A stretch of 64,000 nt of DNA from the NCBI RefSeq assembly GCF_000196115.1, contig NC_005027.1:3472001-3536000 (forward strand). Reading direction: 5' to 3'. The DNA is from Rhodopirellula baltica SH 1 (GTDB lineage Bacteria; Planctomycetota; Planctomycetia; Pirellulales; Pirellulaceae). This document shows, one piece after another, positions 45,503 to 55,025 of this stretch. Positions within the stretch are counted from its first letter, which is position 1. Every line of letters begins with the position of its first letter. The translations under genes and the position numbers were made by a program. A model generated the notes under the pieces. It did not search any database. It saw only the letters and a list, made by a program, of their open reading frames with translations, and was not told where the DNA came from.

Positions 45503-46207
45503 TCAATGATTGAGCAACCCGGGCGTGTCCTTCTGAGTGACACGCCGGAAGATGTCCTGCAATAGGATTTGTTCCAGCGTCGTGTCGCGTCCCAGCGGAA
45601 TCCAACCAAGAGTCTGCGGGTTATCGTCGAAGTCATCCACGCGACTGGTACGTGAACCGTCGTGACGTTGTCCGGCGGTGGTTTCGGTCGCGTACTGGGT
45701 TCGATCGGTGTCTTCCAAGTCTTTTTGGACAATGATCTCGACGGAATAGCCGTTCGAATGCGGACGAACATGGACGATCGCTCGGCGTCGGATGGATTGC
45801 AACGTGCTCTGCAAACGTTCGAATCCGGGCGAACTGTCTTTCCGCCACGGCTCCAAAATGGAACCACCAACCTTGTAGCTTGTTTCAAGTCGTCCTTCGA
45901 GAACGGCACCCGGCTGATTGACCACCGGTTGCTCCCGAGAAATCCGAAACACGTCGTCCACCGCATCGACCACCTGCAACCAAAGGAAGTCTGCCGGAAC
46001 GGGCGGTAGATCCAACGGATTAGGAACGTACTGGGGTGGGATATCGGTTCCAAGCCGGTACGCCAGTTGGCCACACCCGGCCGACATCAACGCCAGTGCG
46101 CAAATGACGATCCACCGTACGTGAAGGGCACTGCGTTGGTGCGGGGTTCGGTTTGGACAAACGCGTTGGTTCCGATTCGCACGATGCCGTGATGCGCAAT
46201 GGGCCAT
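45503..46207 (-). CDS. Conserved lipoprotein, function unknown
   Basis: 234 residues from ATG 46207, with AGGTAGG shortly upstream. A long basic leader precedes the hydrophobic segment VRWIVICALALMSAGCGQLA, whose lipobox ends in Cys-Gly. The mature part has VPADFLWLQVVDAVDDVFRI, YKVGGSILEPWRKDSSPGFE and RRRAIVHVRPHSNGYSVEII, a mixed alpha/beta domain seen in planctomycete lipoproteins without assigned function. It begins 5 bp after the stop codon of the PpiC-type gene, so the two form an operon of envelope proteins. Confidence 0.8.
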   Translation of the reverse strand: MAHCASRHRANRNQRVCPNRTPHQRSALHVRWIVICALALMSAGCGQLAYRLGTDIPPQYVPNPLDLPPVPADFLWLQVVDAVDDVFRISREQPVVNQPGAVLEGRLETSYKVGGSILEPWRKDSSPGFERLQSTLQSIRRRAIVHVRPHSNGYSVEIIVQKDLEDTDRTQYATETTAGQRHDGSRTSRVDDFDDNPQTLGWIPLGRDTTLEQILLQDIFRRVTQKDTPGLLNH

Positions 46208-46212
46208 ACCGC

Positions 46213-47382
46213 CTACCTTTGCAGCGCCGGTCGAGCTGACACCTGAAGCAACGGTTTCGCTTCTGGGAAATCGTCGGGATAGAACGACCAAACCGGAACA
46301 CGTTGGCGAACTTCGACCATCACTTCTTCCTGGTCAGCACGAATCTTCTGCTGACGAAGAATATCTGAGATATCGTCTTGAAGCTCTCCGACAGGAGTCA
46401 CCCCAGCGTCTTCTCGTTCCAACACTCGGATGATGTGATACGCATCAGTGTCCTCGATGATCTCGCTCATCTTACCGGTCGGCAACGAGAAGATTTGCTG
46501 ATCCAGGATTGCTGACACCAAAGACCCTTGATTAGTCCAATCATGCAATCCGCCTGAACTCGCGAATGGTTCTTCGCTCTTGGCCTTCGCAACCGCTTGC
46601 ATGTTGCCGCCGTACAACGCCTCGCGTCCCATCTCGGTGATTGCCTTCATCGCCGCATCGCGAGTTGGGTGATTGCTGAACATGACCGTCAGCTGTTCCC
46701 AACGAGCACGGGCTTTGTGTTCGTACTTGGATTGATGTTCCTGGTAGTACCGCACAATCTCGGAAAGCGAGACCGCGGGGTCTTTGTTGACCTTGCTGCG
46801 GATGTACAAGCTGCCCAGCATCTGGTCCATGAATTCACGCTGGCGGAAGGCCAGCGACGATCCCTCTTTGCGAAGAAGATCGTCGAGTTCTGCCTTTGAA
46901 TCCACATTGGCTTTTTTCATCAGCCCGGGCAGTTCCGTTTCATAGAACATCTGACGAGCCTTGGCGGCCATCGTTGCCTCCGCTTCACGTCGTTTGTCCG
47001 CCGCAGCGGTGCCGACTTGTTCCAACAAAAACGCTTCGCGAAGCATCCGACTTTGTATGGTTTGAACGAGCAAGCTACGAGTCATCCGCAACTTCACGTA
47101 GTGCAGTTCGTCCTCCGGTACCTCGCCACTGGCTTGCGCGAGCATACGAGAAAGCTGAGCATCCACGCGTGGTTTCAGCTCGCCGAGCAGAACTCGTCCT
47201 TGGCCGACGACGGCCATCACCGTCGCCGGATCTGTGGGAAGCGGCGTTTTCTTGGCCTCTTCCACTTCTGCGCGGGTCGGCATTTGCGCATGCAATCGCG
47301 GCATAGCCATGGCGGTTACCCCAATCGCCAACGCAATCCAAGCGAAACAACGAGGGACAACGTGATGGCAGGGCGAAGGCAT
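46213..47382 (-). CDS. Periplasmic parvulin-type peptidyl-prolyl isomerase
   Basis: 389 residues from ATG 47382 (GGGG lies ~6 nt upstream); TTG 47409 is an alternative. A signal peptide (CFAWIALAIGVTAMAMPRLH) is followed by a SurA-like N-terminal helical chaperone region (~45-200) and a parvulin domain: RARWEQLTVMFSNHPTRDAA, EEPFASSGGLHDWTNQGSL, QQIFSLPTGKMSEIIEDTDA and YHIIRVLEREDAGVTPVGEL. It should assist folding of exported proteins. The partner lipoprotein gene follows 5 bp downstream. Confidence 0.9.
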   Translation of the reverse strand: MPSPCHHVVPRCFAWIALAIGVTAMAMPRLHAQMPTRAEVEEAKKTPLPTDPATVMAVVGQGRVLLGELKPRVDAQLSRMLAQASGEVPEDELHYVKLRMTRSLLVQTIQSRMLREAFLLEQVGTAAADKRREAEATMAAKARQMFYETELPGLMKKANVDSKAELDDLLRKEGSSLAFRQREFMDQMLGSLYIRSKVNKDPAVSLSEIVRYYQEHQSKYEHKARARWEQLTVMFSNHPTRDAAMKAITEMGREALYGGNMQAVAKAKSEEPFASSGGLHDWTNQGSLVSAILDQQIFSLPTGKMSEIIEDTDAYHIIRVLEREDAGVTPVGELQDDISDILRQQKIRADQEEVMVEVRQRVPVWSFYPDDFPEAKPLLQVSARPALQR

Positions 47383-47595
47383 GGTGACCCCAATTCGCAA
47401 CGGAAACAAATGAATGAGTTCGGCTTGTAGAGAAATCGAACGCGCATTGGCAACCGCGATTTAGCGACAATCGATGGATGAACAACGGTTTTCCATGGCA
47501 TATCGACTCCGTGTCGCATTGCTGGCACCGCCAACAGGCGAAACAATGCGTGAAACCTTGACCGTGAAACCGCTCCACTTCGATTGAAACCAGCC

Positions 47596-48531
47596 ATGGA
47601 TTATCGCCCTGTCCAACTCGACGACGCCTTGGAAAACGACCTGCGGCAATTGGTCCGTCTTTCGATCGCAGAGGACTTGGACATTGCCGTCGACTGGACC
47701 ACGGTCGCCATGATCGCCCCCGAACGCCGCGGTGCCTGCCAGATCGTTCCTCGATGCTCCGGAATCGCGGCGGGGATCGCTTTGGCACCGTGGATCGTCG
47801 ATGAGTTCGACGCCGATTTGGAAGTCGAGGTTTTGATTGACGAGGGAACTCCGTTGGTTCCCGGAGAACCGATCGTGCGGCTCTCAGGTTCGGCCAGAGA
47901 CCTGCTGACCAGCGAACGCGTTTTGCTCAATATCCTTTCTCGACTGTGCGGCGTCGCGACATTGACCGGACGATACGTCGAAGCAATCGGAGAACACGAC
48001 GCTCGACTGTATGACACTCGCAAAACGACCCCCGGCTGGCGACGACTCGAAAAGTATGCGGTGCGATGTGGCGGCGGCCATAACCATCGAACCGGACTGT
48101 ACGATGGCTTTCTGATCAAAGACAACCACCTCGCTCTCGGTCGCAGTGAGCACGATCCTTCGTCCAAGCTCACCGCCGGCGAAGCAGCGACGAGAGCCGT
48201 TGCGATGCGGGGAGCCAGCGTCAATCAATTGGTCGCACCGCCGATGGTTGAAATCGAAGTCGACACGCTGGAACAATTTGAACAAGTCGCCACGACGGGC
48301 ATCGACATTGTTCTGCTGGACAACTTTTCGTTGGATGACCTTCGCCGCGCAGTGGCTCGACGAGACGAACTGGGTGTGACACTCGACTTGGAAGCATCAG
48401 GAAACGTCACGATCGATACGATCGGCAACGTCGCTGCGACTGGCGTGGACCGAATCAGCAGCGGGGCTTTGACGCATCAAGCCACTTGGTTGGACCTGGG
48501 GATGGATTGGCTGGACGGGTTCGCAAGCTAG
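47596..48531 (+). CDS. nadC: Nicotinate-nucleotide pyrophosphorylase (carboxylating)
   Basis: NadC converts quinolinate and PRPP into nicotinate mononucleotide in de novo NAD synthesis. The 311-residue product from ATG 47596 has RVLLNILSRLCGVATLTGRY, DTRKTTPGWRRLEKYAVRCG, GGHNHRTGLYDGFLIKDNHL, MVEIEVDTLEQFEQV and VLLDNFSLDDLRRAV, and ends with VDRISSGALTHQATWLDLGM. These are the family's substrate-binding segments. TTG 47584 is a less likely start. It is divergent from the foldase gene. Confidence 0.94.
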   Translation: MDYRPVQLDDALENDLRQLVRLSIAEDLDIAVDWTTVAMIAPERRGACQIVPRCSGIAAGIALAPWIVDEFDADLEVEVLIDEGTPLVPGEPIVRLSGSARDLLTSERVLLNILSRLCGVATLTGRYVEAIGEHDARLYDTRKTTPGWRRLEKYAVRCGGGHNHRTGLYDGFLIKDNHLALGRSEHDPSSKLTAGEAATRAVAMRGASVNQLVAPPMVEIEVDTLEQFEQVATTGIDIVLLDNFSLDDLRRAVARRDELGVTLDLEASGNVTIDTIGNVAATGVDRISSGALTHQATWLDLGMDWLDGFAS

Positions 48532-48588
48532 TGTTGGGGAAATCGGACCGTTGGTAGCGGTCATTCACTTCCTCTTTGTACACCGACC

Positions 48589-50100
48589 ATGCCGTCAAAC
48601 CACTCGGACGCCTCCTCAGCATCGTCGAAGTCTGCGGATTCAACCCGATCCGTTTCCATTTTGGGCAGCCAACATTGGTATGACTTCGTTCAGCCTTGCC
48701 TGGATTCGGCCTCGATATTGGCTTCTTTGGTGTTGGTCAAATTCGCCGCACGAGGCCATGTCGACGATGCATCCTTTGCGATGGGATTGATCGCGGTCAT
48801 CGTGTTCTTTCTCAGCAGCCAGTTGACTGGACTGCAACGAGGCGACCGTCGCGCGTGCACCGACAGTGAAATCATTCGCGTCATCACAACATGGACGATG
48901 ACGATCCTGGTGTTAGGTGCCATCGCGTTTGCAACCCGCTACGGGCAGTACTTTGCCCGATCGGTGATTCTGTCTTGGTGTGTGCTTTGTCCCGCCATGA
49001 TCGGACTTTCGCGAATGTGTCTGCGAATTGTCCAGTTTGGATTGCTTCGTCGTGGCGTCGGTGTTCGACGAGTCGCGATTGCGGGCTGCAACACCCTTGG
49101 ACATCAAACACAATCCAACATCGAATCAGATTCGTCGCTCGGACTGCAGTTCGCTGGCTTCTACGATGACCGCAATTTCGCACGAGACAATGTCGAAAAT
49201 GGAAGTGGCGAAACTGAAAGCACTGATTCAGAAGATCTGAGTTTGACCGAATCCGTACCAGCGGTCTCACTGCAGGGTGACTTGAACGACCTGATCGCTG
49301 CGGCACGTTCGGGTGAGATTGAAACGGTGCTTGTCACCCTTCCCATGCGTGCCGAAAAGCGAATCCGTTTTTTGCTGGACGAGCTGAGTGACTCAACAGC
49401 ATCTGTTTACATCGTGCCCGATTTCTTCGTGTTCGAATTGCTCCACGCTCGCTGGACGCAAGTCGGCGGTTTGCCGGCGGTCAGCGTCACCGAATCGCCG
49501 ATGTTCGGCATCGATGGAGTCGCGAAAAGGGCGGCGGATTTGATCGTCGCCTCGGCTGGGTTACTGGCCATTTCGATTCCGATGCTGATGATCGCGGCGG
49601 CGGTCAAATTGACATCACCCGGTCCGGTGTTCTTTCGACAGCGTCGATACGGATTGGATGGACAAGAAATTCGTGTCTGGAAATTTCGCTCGATGACGAC
49701 GTGCGACGATGGTGCCGTCGTCAAACAGGCCACTCATAACGATTCGCGAATCACGCCATTGGGTGCAATCCTTCGAAAAACGAGCTTGGACGAACTTCCA
49801 CAATTGTTCAACGTGATTGAAGGATCCATGTCATTGGTCGGCCCCCGGCCTCACGCCTCCGCCCACAACGAACAATATCGCGGTTTGATCCGTGGATATA
49901 TGATGCGGCACAAAGTCAAACCGGGCATCACCGGGTTGGCACAAGTCAACGGCTGTCGCGGCGAAACGGAAACGGTCGACAAAATGGAACAGCGGATCCA
50001 TTTTGATCACCAATACATCCGGTCGTGGTCGCTGTTGCTAGACATTCGGATCTTGTTCCGAACTCTGATGGTCGTTTGGAAGCAACCCGAAGCCTACTGA
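48589..50100 (+). CDS. Polyprenyl-phosphate sugar-1-phosphate transferase (exopolysaccharide)
   Basis: 503 residues of the WcaJ/GumD-like polyprenyl glycosylphosphotransferase type, which transfers a sugar phosphate to the lipid carrier to start exopolysaccharide synthesis. About four N-terminal helices (LDSASILASLVLVKFAA, GLIAVIVFFLSSQLTGLQ, VITTWTMTILVLGAIAF, and another) precede a nucleotide-binding-like domain, a fifth helix (LIVASAGLLAISIPMLMIAA), and the bacterial sugar transferase domain: KLTSPGPVFFRQRRYG, VWKFRSMTT, RKTSLDELPQLFNVIEGSMS, LVGPRP and MRHKVKPGITGLAQVNG. No other polysaccharide genes are adjacent. Confidence 0.9.
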   Translation: MPSNHSDASSASSKSADSTRSVSILGSQHWYDFVQPCLDSASILASLVLVKFAARGHVDDASFAMGLIAVIVFFLSSQLTGLQRGDRRACTDSEIIRVITTWTMTILVLGAIAFATRYGQYFARSVILSWCVLCPAMIGLSRMCLRIVQFGLLRRGVGVRRVAIAGCNTLGHQTQSNIESDSSLGLQFAGFYDDRNFARDNVENGSGETESTDSEDLSLTESVPAVSLQGDLNDLIAAARSGEIETVLVTLPMRAEKRIRFLLDELSDSTASVYIVPDFFVFELLHARWTQVGGLPAVSVTESPMFGIDGVAKRAADLIVASAGLLAISIPMLMIAAAVKLTSPGPVFFRQRRYGLDGQEIRVWKFRSMTTCDDGAVVKQATHNDSRITPLGAILRKTSLDELPQLFNVIEGSMSLVGPRPHASAHNEQYRGLIRGYMMRHKVKPGITGLAQVNGCRGETETVDKMEQRIHFDHQYIRSWSLLLDIRILFRTLMVVWKQPEAY

Positions 50101-50123
50101 TTCAACTCCTCCGTCGATGTCCC

Positions 50124-50699
50124 ATGTTCCCTTTGCTTCTCATCGATGGATACAACGTGATTGGGCCGGTGGCTCCTCCGTCGCGGGGTGCATCGCCGAA
50201 TTGGTTGCATGACGAACGGCAGTTGTTGCTCAACCGGTTGTCGGAACACCTGACCGACCCCATTCGCAGTCGCACGTGCGTTGTCTTTGATGCTCGCAAT
50301 CCGCCTCACGGCGTGAGCGATCAAATGATATTCGCCGACATGGATGTTCGCTTTGCGGTCGGCTACCCAGAAGCGGATGACTTGATCGAAGAGCTTATCT
50401 TCGAACATCCAAATCCCAAGTCCTTGACGGTGGTGTCCTCCGATCACCGTCTGCATGCGGCCGCCAAACGCAAGAAAGCATTGCCGATCGATTCCGATGT
50501 TTGGTTGGATGCGTTGCTGGATGGGCACATTCAAATGGCCAAACTTCCGAAAGCAACTTCCAAACGAAAACGCCACAAGAAGTCCGATCGTAAATCCGGT
50601 GAACCATCTGCCGACGCATCGCCGAGCGGGCCAACATTGGACGCAATGCTCGAAACCGAAGAGCTACAGAAATGGCTCGATCAATACGGTTCTGATTGA
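50124..50699 (+). CDS. NYN-domain (YacP-like) putative ribonuclease
   Basis: 191 residues from ATG 50124. FPLLLIDGYNVIGPVAPPS with the first catalytic Asp, RTCVVFDARNPPHGVSDQ, FAVGYPEADDLIEELIFEHP and LTVVSSDHRLHAAAKRKKAL are the NYN/PIN-like acidic motifs. YacP relatives (Rae1) are ribosome-associated endoribonucleases. The C-terminal tail from ~145 is basic (KRKRHKKSDRKSGEPSADAS) and ends in a short helix. It follows the sugar transferase gene by 23 bp on the same strand. Confidence 0.87.
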   Translation: MFPLLLIDGYNVIGPVAPPSRGASPNWLHDERQLLLNRLSEHLTDPIRSRTCVVFDARNPPHGVSDQMIFADMDVRFAVGYPEADDLIEELIFEHPNPKSLTVVSSDHRLHAAAKRKKALPIDSDVWLDALLDGHIQMAKLPKATSKRKRHKKSDRKSGEPSADASPSGPTLDAMLETEELQKWLDQYGSD

Positions 50700-50867
50700 G
50701 TGAGACCGGCGGTCACGGCGAGCTCTGAAGAATGGCTCCGTCCATTTGGTCAGACCAGCGTAGCGAACGAAACACCAGCCAAGTTTCGCGATGGTCCGCT
50801 GTGTATGCTGTGGGACCGATTGACCGATACTACCTTCTGATTTTGCACTCTGGCGGATTTGGCTCGA

Positions 50868-52985
50868 ATGATTCTGTCGTTGACTCGTGGACTGACTCTG
50901 TGCGGCTGCCTCGTAATGGCAACCGCCTCTTCTTTGCTAGCCGATGGACCGGCAGACAACCAAGCGGAAAACGTTCGTCCAATTCCGCCCCCCGGAATTG
51001 ACGTCGATTCTGGTCAACTGGAAACACTTCGAACATCCATTGAATCAGTCAGGAACCGTTGGCAACAACTATTGGATGCTGCCGGAGAGAAGAAACAAGA
51101 CGCTGCCACGGCTGCTCGGTTGAGGGATCTCGAACCAGAGGTTTTGGTGTTTCCGAGAGCGGTCGAGATGACCATCGAGCAATCGATTTTCTACTCCCCA
51201 AAGGCGTTGGATGATGCGCAGCGATTACTCAAAATCGCTAACGATCGCATCAACCGAATCGCCGCCGGTGCGTCCTGGGCGGAAGTGGTCGGACTGCGAG
51301 CGAGCAAAGAAAAACAGCTGATTGCCGGCGGCTACCGATCAAAGATCGATGATTCGTTTCAGCCCTATGGCATCGTGGTTCCCGAGAATGTGAATGCCGT
51401 CGATACGTTGCCGATTCGCATGGACATCTGGTTGCATGGCCGAGGTGAAAAGGTGTCCGAACTGGCGTTCTTAAGCAAACACAGCAACGATCCGGAACGC
51501 TATCGAGCCGGCAATGAACCGATGCCCCAATCTGCAATTGTGGCTCACCCCTATGGTCGCTACAGCAACGCGTTCAAATTCGCCGGCGAGGTCGATGTTC
51601 TGGAACTACGTGACTACTTGCAGCGACGCATTGCCATTGACGAGCGCCGCGTTGCGATCCGAGGTTTTTCGATGGGCGGCGCAGGTTGCTGGCAGATCGC
51701 GACCCACTATGCGGACCAATTCTTCGCCGCCACACCGGGCGCAGGCTTTTCGGAAACACCTTTGTTCCTTGATGTCTTCCAGGGTGAAGACGCAGCCGGC
51801 ACCGCTCCATCGCATCAGAAGACACTGTGGCAACTTTACGATTGCCCGCCCTGGGCGAGCAACCTGAGGCACTTGCCAACCATTGCTTACAGCGGCGAAA
51901 TCGATCGGCAAAAACAGGCCGCCGACGTGATGGAATCGGCGTTATCAGAAGAAGGGATCGAGCTGGTGCATTTGATCGGTCCGCAAACCGCTCACAAGAT
52001 TCATCCCGATGCTCAACAGGAAATCGGCAGGCGATTGGACTCAATCGAACAACAAATCACATCCGGCGTCCCTCGGAACGTCCACCTAACGACGCTGACC
52101 CTGCGTTATTCGCGGATGCACTGGATCGAAGTCACCGGAATGAGCCAACATTGGTCACCGGCCATCGCCGATGCATCGGTCCTGGCAAGTCAAACTGGAA
52201 ACGGCTCCCAGATCATGATCGAGTGCGAGAACGTGACGCGAATCCGCGTGAACTTTGATGCCGGGCAATGGCCGGGAAAAACAGCCGGACGCACCGGCGT
52301 GATGATCAATGGCGATCAGGTTGTCGATACCGACACCGGTCCACTGGTGGCTTCGGACCGATCGCTTGAAGCTGAGTTCATATTTGACGGAACGTGGAAA
52401 GTTGCTTCCGATGACGCAGCGTCTCTTCGCAAACGACCTGGATTGCAGGGGCCCATCGACGACGCCTTCATGGATCGCTTTGTATTTGTGCTGCCATCGG
52501 GGACATCCGATGATCCCGCCGTCGAGCAATGGGTCCAAGCGGAATCCAAGCACGCCATGGACCATTGGCGGTTGCATTTCCGAGGTGACATTCGTGTGGT
52601 CAAAGATACGCAAGTCGACGCGGCGATGATGGCCAATCAAAACGTGATTCTGTTTGGTGACGCCAGCAGCAACCAAGTCATTGCAAGGTTGCTACCCACA
52701 CTGCCACTTCAGTGGACCAACGATAAGATCAGCATCGGCGATAATCAGGTCACCAGAGCCGGGCACGTGCCAGTGATGATCTATCCCAACCCGGAGAGTC
52801 CAGATCGCTATGTCGTGATCAACAGCGGGTTCACCTTTCGCGAGTACGACTATCTGAACAACGCTCGCCAAACACCCAAGTTGCCCGACTGGGCATTTTT
52901 GGATGTCACAGAAGGCTCGACTTTCCGCGACCCTGGCAAGGTGATCGCGGCGGGCTTCTTCGATGAGTCATGGCAACCGAAGTGA
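50868..52985 (+). CDS. Secreted alpha/beta hydrolase (prolyl-oligopeptidase-like)
   Basis: 705 residues from ATG 50868. A signal peptide (LTLCGCLVMATASSLLADGP) is followed by a helical N-terminal region and an esterase-type hydrolase core. DTLPIRMDIWLHGRGEKVSE corresponds to the oxyanion-hole HGR region, and VAIRGFSMGGAGCWQIATHY carries the nucleophile Ser in G-F-S-M-G-G. THE SEGMENT LVHLIGPQTAHKIHPDAQ supplies a plausible catalytic His. The C-terminal ~250 residues have a beta-rich part and a second alpha/beta part (VVKDTQVDAAMMANQNVILF, TRAGHVPVMIYPNPESPDRY) seen in planctomycete exported hydrolases. The substrate, peptide or carbohydrate ester, cannot be told. Confidence 0.85.
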   Translation: MILSLTRGLTLCGCLVMATASSLLADGPADNQAENVRPIPPPGIDVDSGQLETLRTSIESVRNRWQQLLDAAGEKKQDAATAARLRDLEPEVLVFPRAVEMTIEQSIFYSPKALDDAQRLLKIANDRINRIAAGASWAEVVGLRASKEKQLIAGGYRSKIDDSFQPYGIVVPENVNAVDTLPIRMDIWLHGRGEKVSELAFLSKHSNDPERYRAGNEPMPQSAIVAHPYGRYSNAFKFAGEVDVLELRDYLQRRIAIDERRVAIRGFSMGGAGCWQIATHYADQFFAATPGAGFSETPLFLDVFQGEDAAGTAPSHQKTLWQLYDCPPWASNLRHLPTIAYSGEIDRQKQAADVMESALSEEGIELVHLIGPQTAHKIHPDAQQEIGRRLDSIEQQITSGVPRNVHLTTLTLRYSRMHWIEVTGMSQHWSPAIADASVLASQTGNGSQIMIECENVTRIRVNFDAGQWPGKTAGRTGVMINGDQVVDTDTGPLVASDRSLEAEFIFDGTWKVASDDAASLRKRPGLQGPIDDAFMDRFVFVLPSGTSDDPAVEQWVQAESKHAMDHWRLHFRGDIRVVKDTQVDAAMMANQNVILFGDASSNQVIARLLPTLPLQWTNDKISIGDNQVTRAGHVPVMIYPNPESPDRYVVINSGFTFREYDYLNNARQTPKLPDWAFLDVTEGSTFRDPGKVIAAGFFDESWQPK

Positions 52986-53190
52986 TTCGACGCGGTGTGA
53001 GCGTTTGATGACCTTCTCGTTTGGAACGCACGAAAATCCGTTCCATTGTCGTCTCCCGATTGGCGTTCAAAACCTTGGTGAGTATGGTGACTGCGGTTCC
53101 CCGATTCACCTCCAAATGCCTGACGATTGACTCACGGTTTCTTTGTTGCAAGTTCACCACAACCTCATTCGGTTTCCATCTCGCTACTGG

Positions 53191-53742
53191 ATGGCGTTGG
53201 GGCCTGTTGTGCTTGCATGGGCGAGCGTCGGACTGCAGTGGGGTGGACACCACAGCCACCCGATCACGCCATCGACTGATTCGATTCCACGGCAATTGGA
53301 ATCCGGCATTCATGCGTCTCGTCTTGCTGAATTGCATTCCCAATTACATTCACATGGCTACGCTTATCCGCACGATCATGGGCATTCGCATGGCGACGGG
53401 CATCCACATTCGCATGATTCCTCCCATTCCCACGTGACAGATACGACGCACATCGAAGGTGCAATCGTGGGCAGTCAGCTCCATTCGCACATTCGTTTCT
53501 TCGGGATTGAATTTGTCGTGCTCGCGACCGCCGAGCAACACGAGCGGCACTCTGTCACCACGGGACTCCACGAACGCACGAAGAACATGGTTCTTCGTGT
53601 GCTCATGATCCGAAGTCCGATGCCACCGACTGGCGATCATTTCCTTCGATCCAACAACAGCGACTTGGTATTGCTTGCCAATTCGCTCGTTAAGGGATGC
53701 GAACGCGCGGCACCTTTGGTTCCGCCTCCTCAAGCGACCTGA
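53191..53742 (+). CDS. Small His-rich membrane/exported protein, possible metal binder
   Basis: About 183 residues from ATG 53191 (MALGPVVLAWASVGLQWGGH), or 199 from TTG 53143. The first ~20 residues are hydrophobic, a signal or anchor. Residues ~50-80 are densely His-rich (SHGYAYPHDHGHSHGDGHPH, then SHDSSHSH), a typical Zn/Cu/Ni-binding composition. The C-terminal part (LHSHIRFFGIEFVVLATAEQ; GDHFLRSNNSDLVLLANSL) is a plausible small folded domain. Overlapping ORFs in other frames lack such features. No ribosome-binding site decides the start. It lies between the hydrolase gene and the DUF1559 gene on the same strand. No family was recognised. Confidence 0.55.
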   Translation: MALGPVVLAWASVGLQWGGHHSHPITPSTDSIPRQLESGIHASRLAELHSQLHSHGYAYPHDHGHSHGDGHPHSHDSSHSHVTDTTHIEGAIVGSQLHSHIRFFGIEFVVLATAEQHERHSVTTGLHERTKNMVLRVLMIRSPMPPTGDHFLRSNNSDLVLLANSLVKGCERAAPLVPPPQAT

Positions 53743-53907
53743 CCTTCGCTTTCTTTCGTCTTCCTTGGTTGATGCATCCCTTTCTTGAATGCCTCAATCT
53801 CACTCTGCGCGTTTCGTGTTTTCGCGATCCGATGCCGCATGCATGCATCATGCGTTGTCTGGATCGGTGTGCGCGATCGTGCGATCTCAAGCAACCACTT
53901 CAATACC

Positions 53908-54882
53908 ATGACTCTCTTTCACCAAACTCAATCTCGTAGCCGCCCCCGGTTCCGTCGCAACAATCAAACCGGATTCACCCTGGTCGAATTGTTAGTCGTG
54001 ATCGCCATCATTGGCGTCCTGGTCGGTCTTTTGTTGCCGGCCGTGCAGGCTGCACGCGAAGCTGCCCGGCGAATGTCTTGCAGCAACAACCTGAAACAAC
54101 TCGCGTTGGGAATTCACAACTACGAATCAAGCTTCAGACAGTTCCCGCCCGGTTACCTGCACAAATTCGGCGAACCAGGATCAATGTATCTTGCCAACCA
54201 TCAAGGTTTTTCCTGGGGAAGTGCGATCCTGCCCCACATCGAACAAGCGGCCTTGTACGACACGATCCATTTCGACCGACCAACCTTTGACATCGAAAAC
54301 CTTTCCGCTCGAGAAACATCGCTTCCCACTTTCTTATGTCCCTCGGACACCTATTCCGAAGGAGAGTTTGTCGTCCGTGATGACAGCTTGACTCCGGTCC
54401 TTCAATATGCCGGTGCGTCTTATGCAGCGAACTGGGGTCCATCCACTCCAACAATCAACTTGGACGACACGCCGCTGGAAAGTGACGGGGTGTTCTTTCG
54501 CAACAGCAACTTAAGGCACGCGGATATTCTCGATGGGCTGTCCAACACGTTGGCGTTGGGGGAACGAACCAACGGCCCGCTTCCCGTCAGCACACCATCA
54601 CCGGGTGGACACAGCAATTTTGAAACCGCCTGGTTCGCTGCTGTGCACGACCGCGATGACTTCGAAGACGATCACGGCCACATGGTTCTTTTCGAGACTC
54701 AGTTTCGGCCGAACCAAATCGATGGCGATGACAAAGGGTTGTCGGCTCCCCATGTCGGTCTGGCTCAATTCGCGTTGTGCGACGGCAGTGTGCGTGCCAT
54801 CACTCAAGAGATCGATGCCGAGATCTACAATGCCCTCGGCAGCCGGAACGGCGGTGAAGTCATCGATTCCGACGGTTTTTAA
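53908..54882 (+). CDS. DUF1559 protein with prepilin-type N-terminus
   Basis: 324 residues from ATG 53908. [20 protein letters not shown] is a type IV prepilin-like cleavage/methylation motif (cleavage before Phe), followed by the planctomycete continuation [20 protein letters not shown] and [20 protein letters not shown]. The DUF1559 domain ends with the family's H-x9-DG element ([20 protein letters not shown]). Planctomycetes carry many of these; most are thought to be pseudopilin-like surface proteins. Translation could begin further upstream (53785), but that part has no prepilin leader features. An IS701-like element is inserted 54 bp past the stop codon. Confidence 0.92.
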   Translation: MTLFHQTQSRSRPRFRRNNQTGFTLVELLVVIAIIGVLVGLLLPAVQAAREAARRMSCSNNLKQLALGIHNYESSFRQFPPGYLHKFGEPGSMYLANHQGFSWGSAILPHIEQAALYDTIHFDRPTFDIENLSARETSLPTFLCPSDTYSEGEFVVRDDSLTPVLQYAGASYAANWGPSTPTINLDDTPLESDGVFFRNSNLRHADILDGLSNTLALGERTNGPLPVSTPSPGGHSNFETAWFAAVHDRDDFEDDHGHMVLFETQFRPNQIDGDDKGLSAPHVGLAQFALCDGSVRAITQEIDAEIYNALGSRNGGEVIDSDGF

Positions 54883-55025
54883 ATCGTTCTGCGGACGGTT
54901 GAGATCTGTGCTCCTTCGAATCCAATGCCTACCTAGTACTACAGCGCTAACTGGTGTTGTAGAGGGCCGGGCTTTTCGCTGAGAATAGCAGCTGGAGATT
55001 TTGTTTGCTGCACGGAGAGCTTGGC

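Noticed and set aside
52906-53343. 145-codon minus-strand ORF
   Set aside because: Overlaps the 3' end of the hydrolase gene and has Arg-rich, featureless translation with no start signal.
53350-53733. 127-codon minus-strand ORF opposite the His-rich protein
   Set aside because: Its Met/Arg/Val-rich repeats are the complement of the His codons and it has no signal or domain; the plus-strand reading is preferred.
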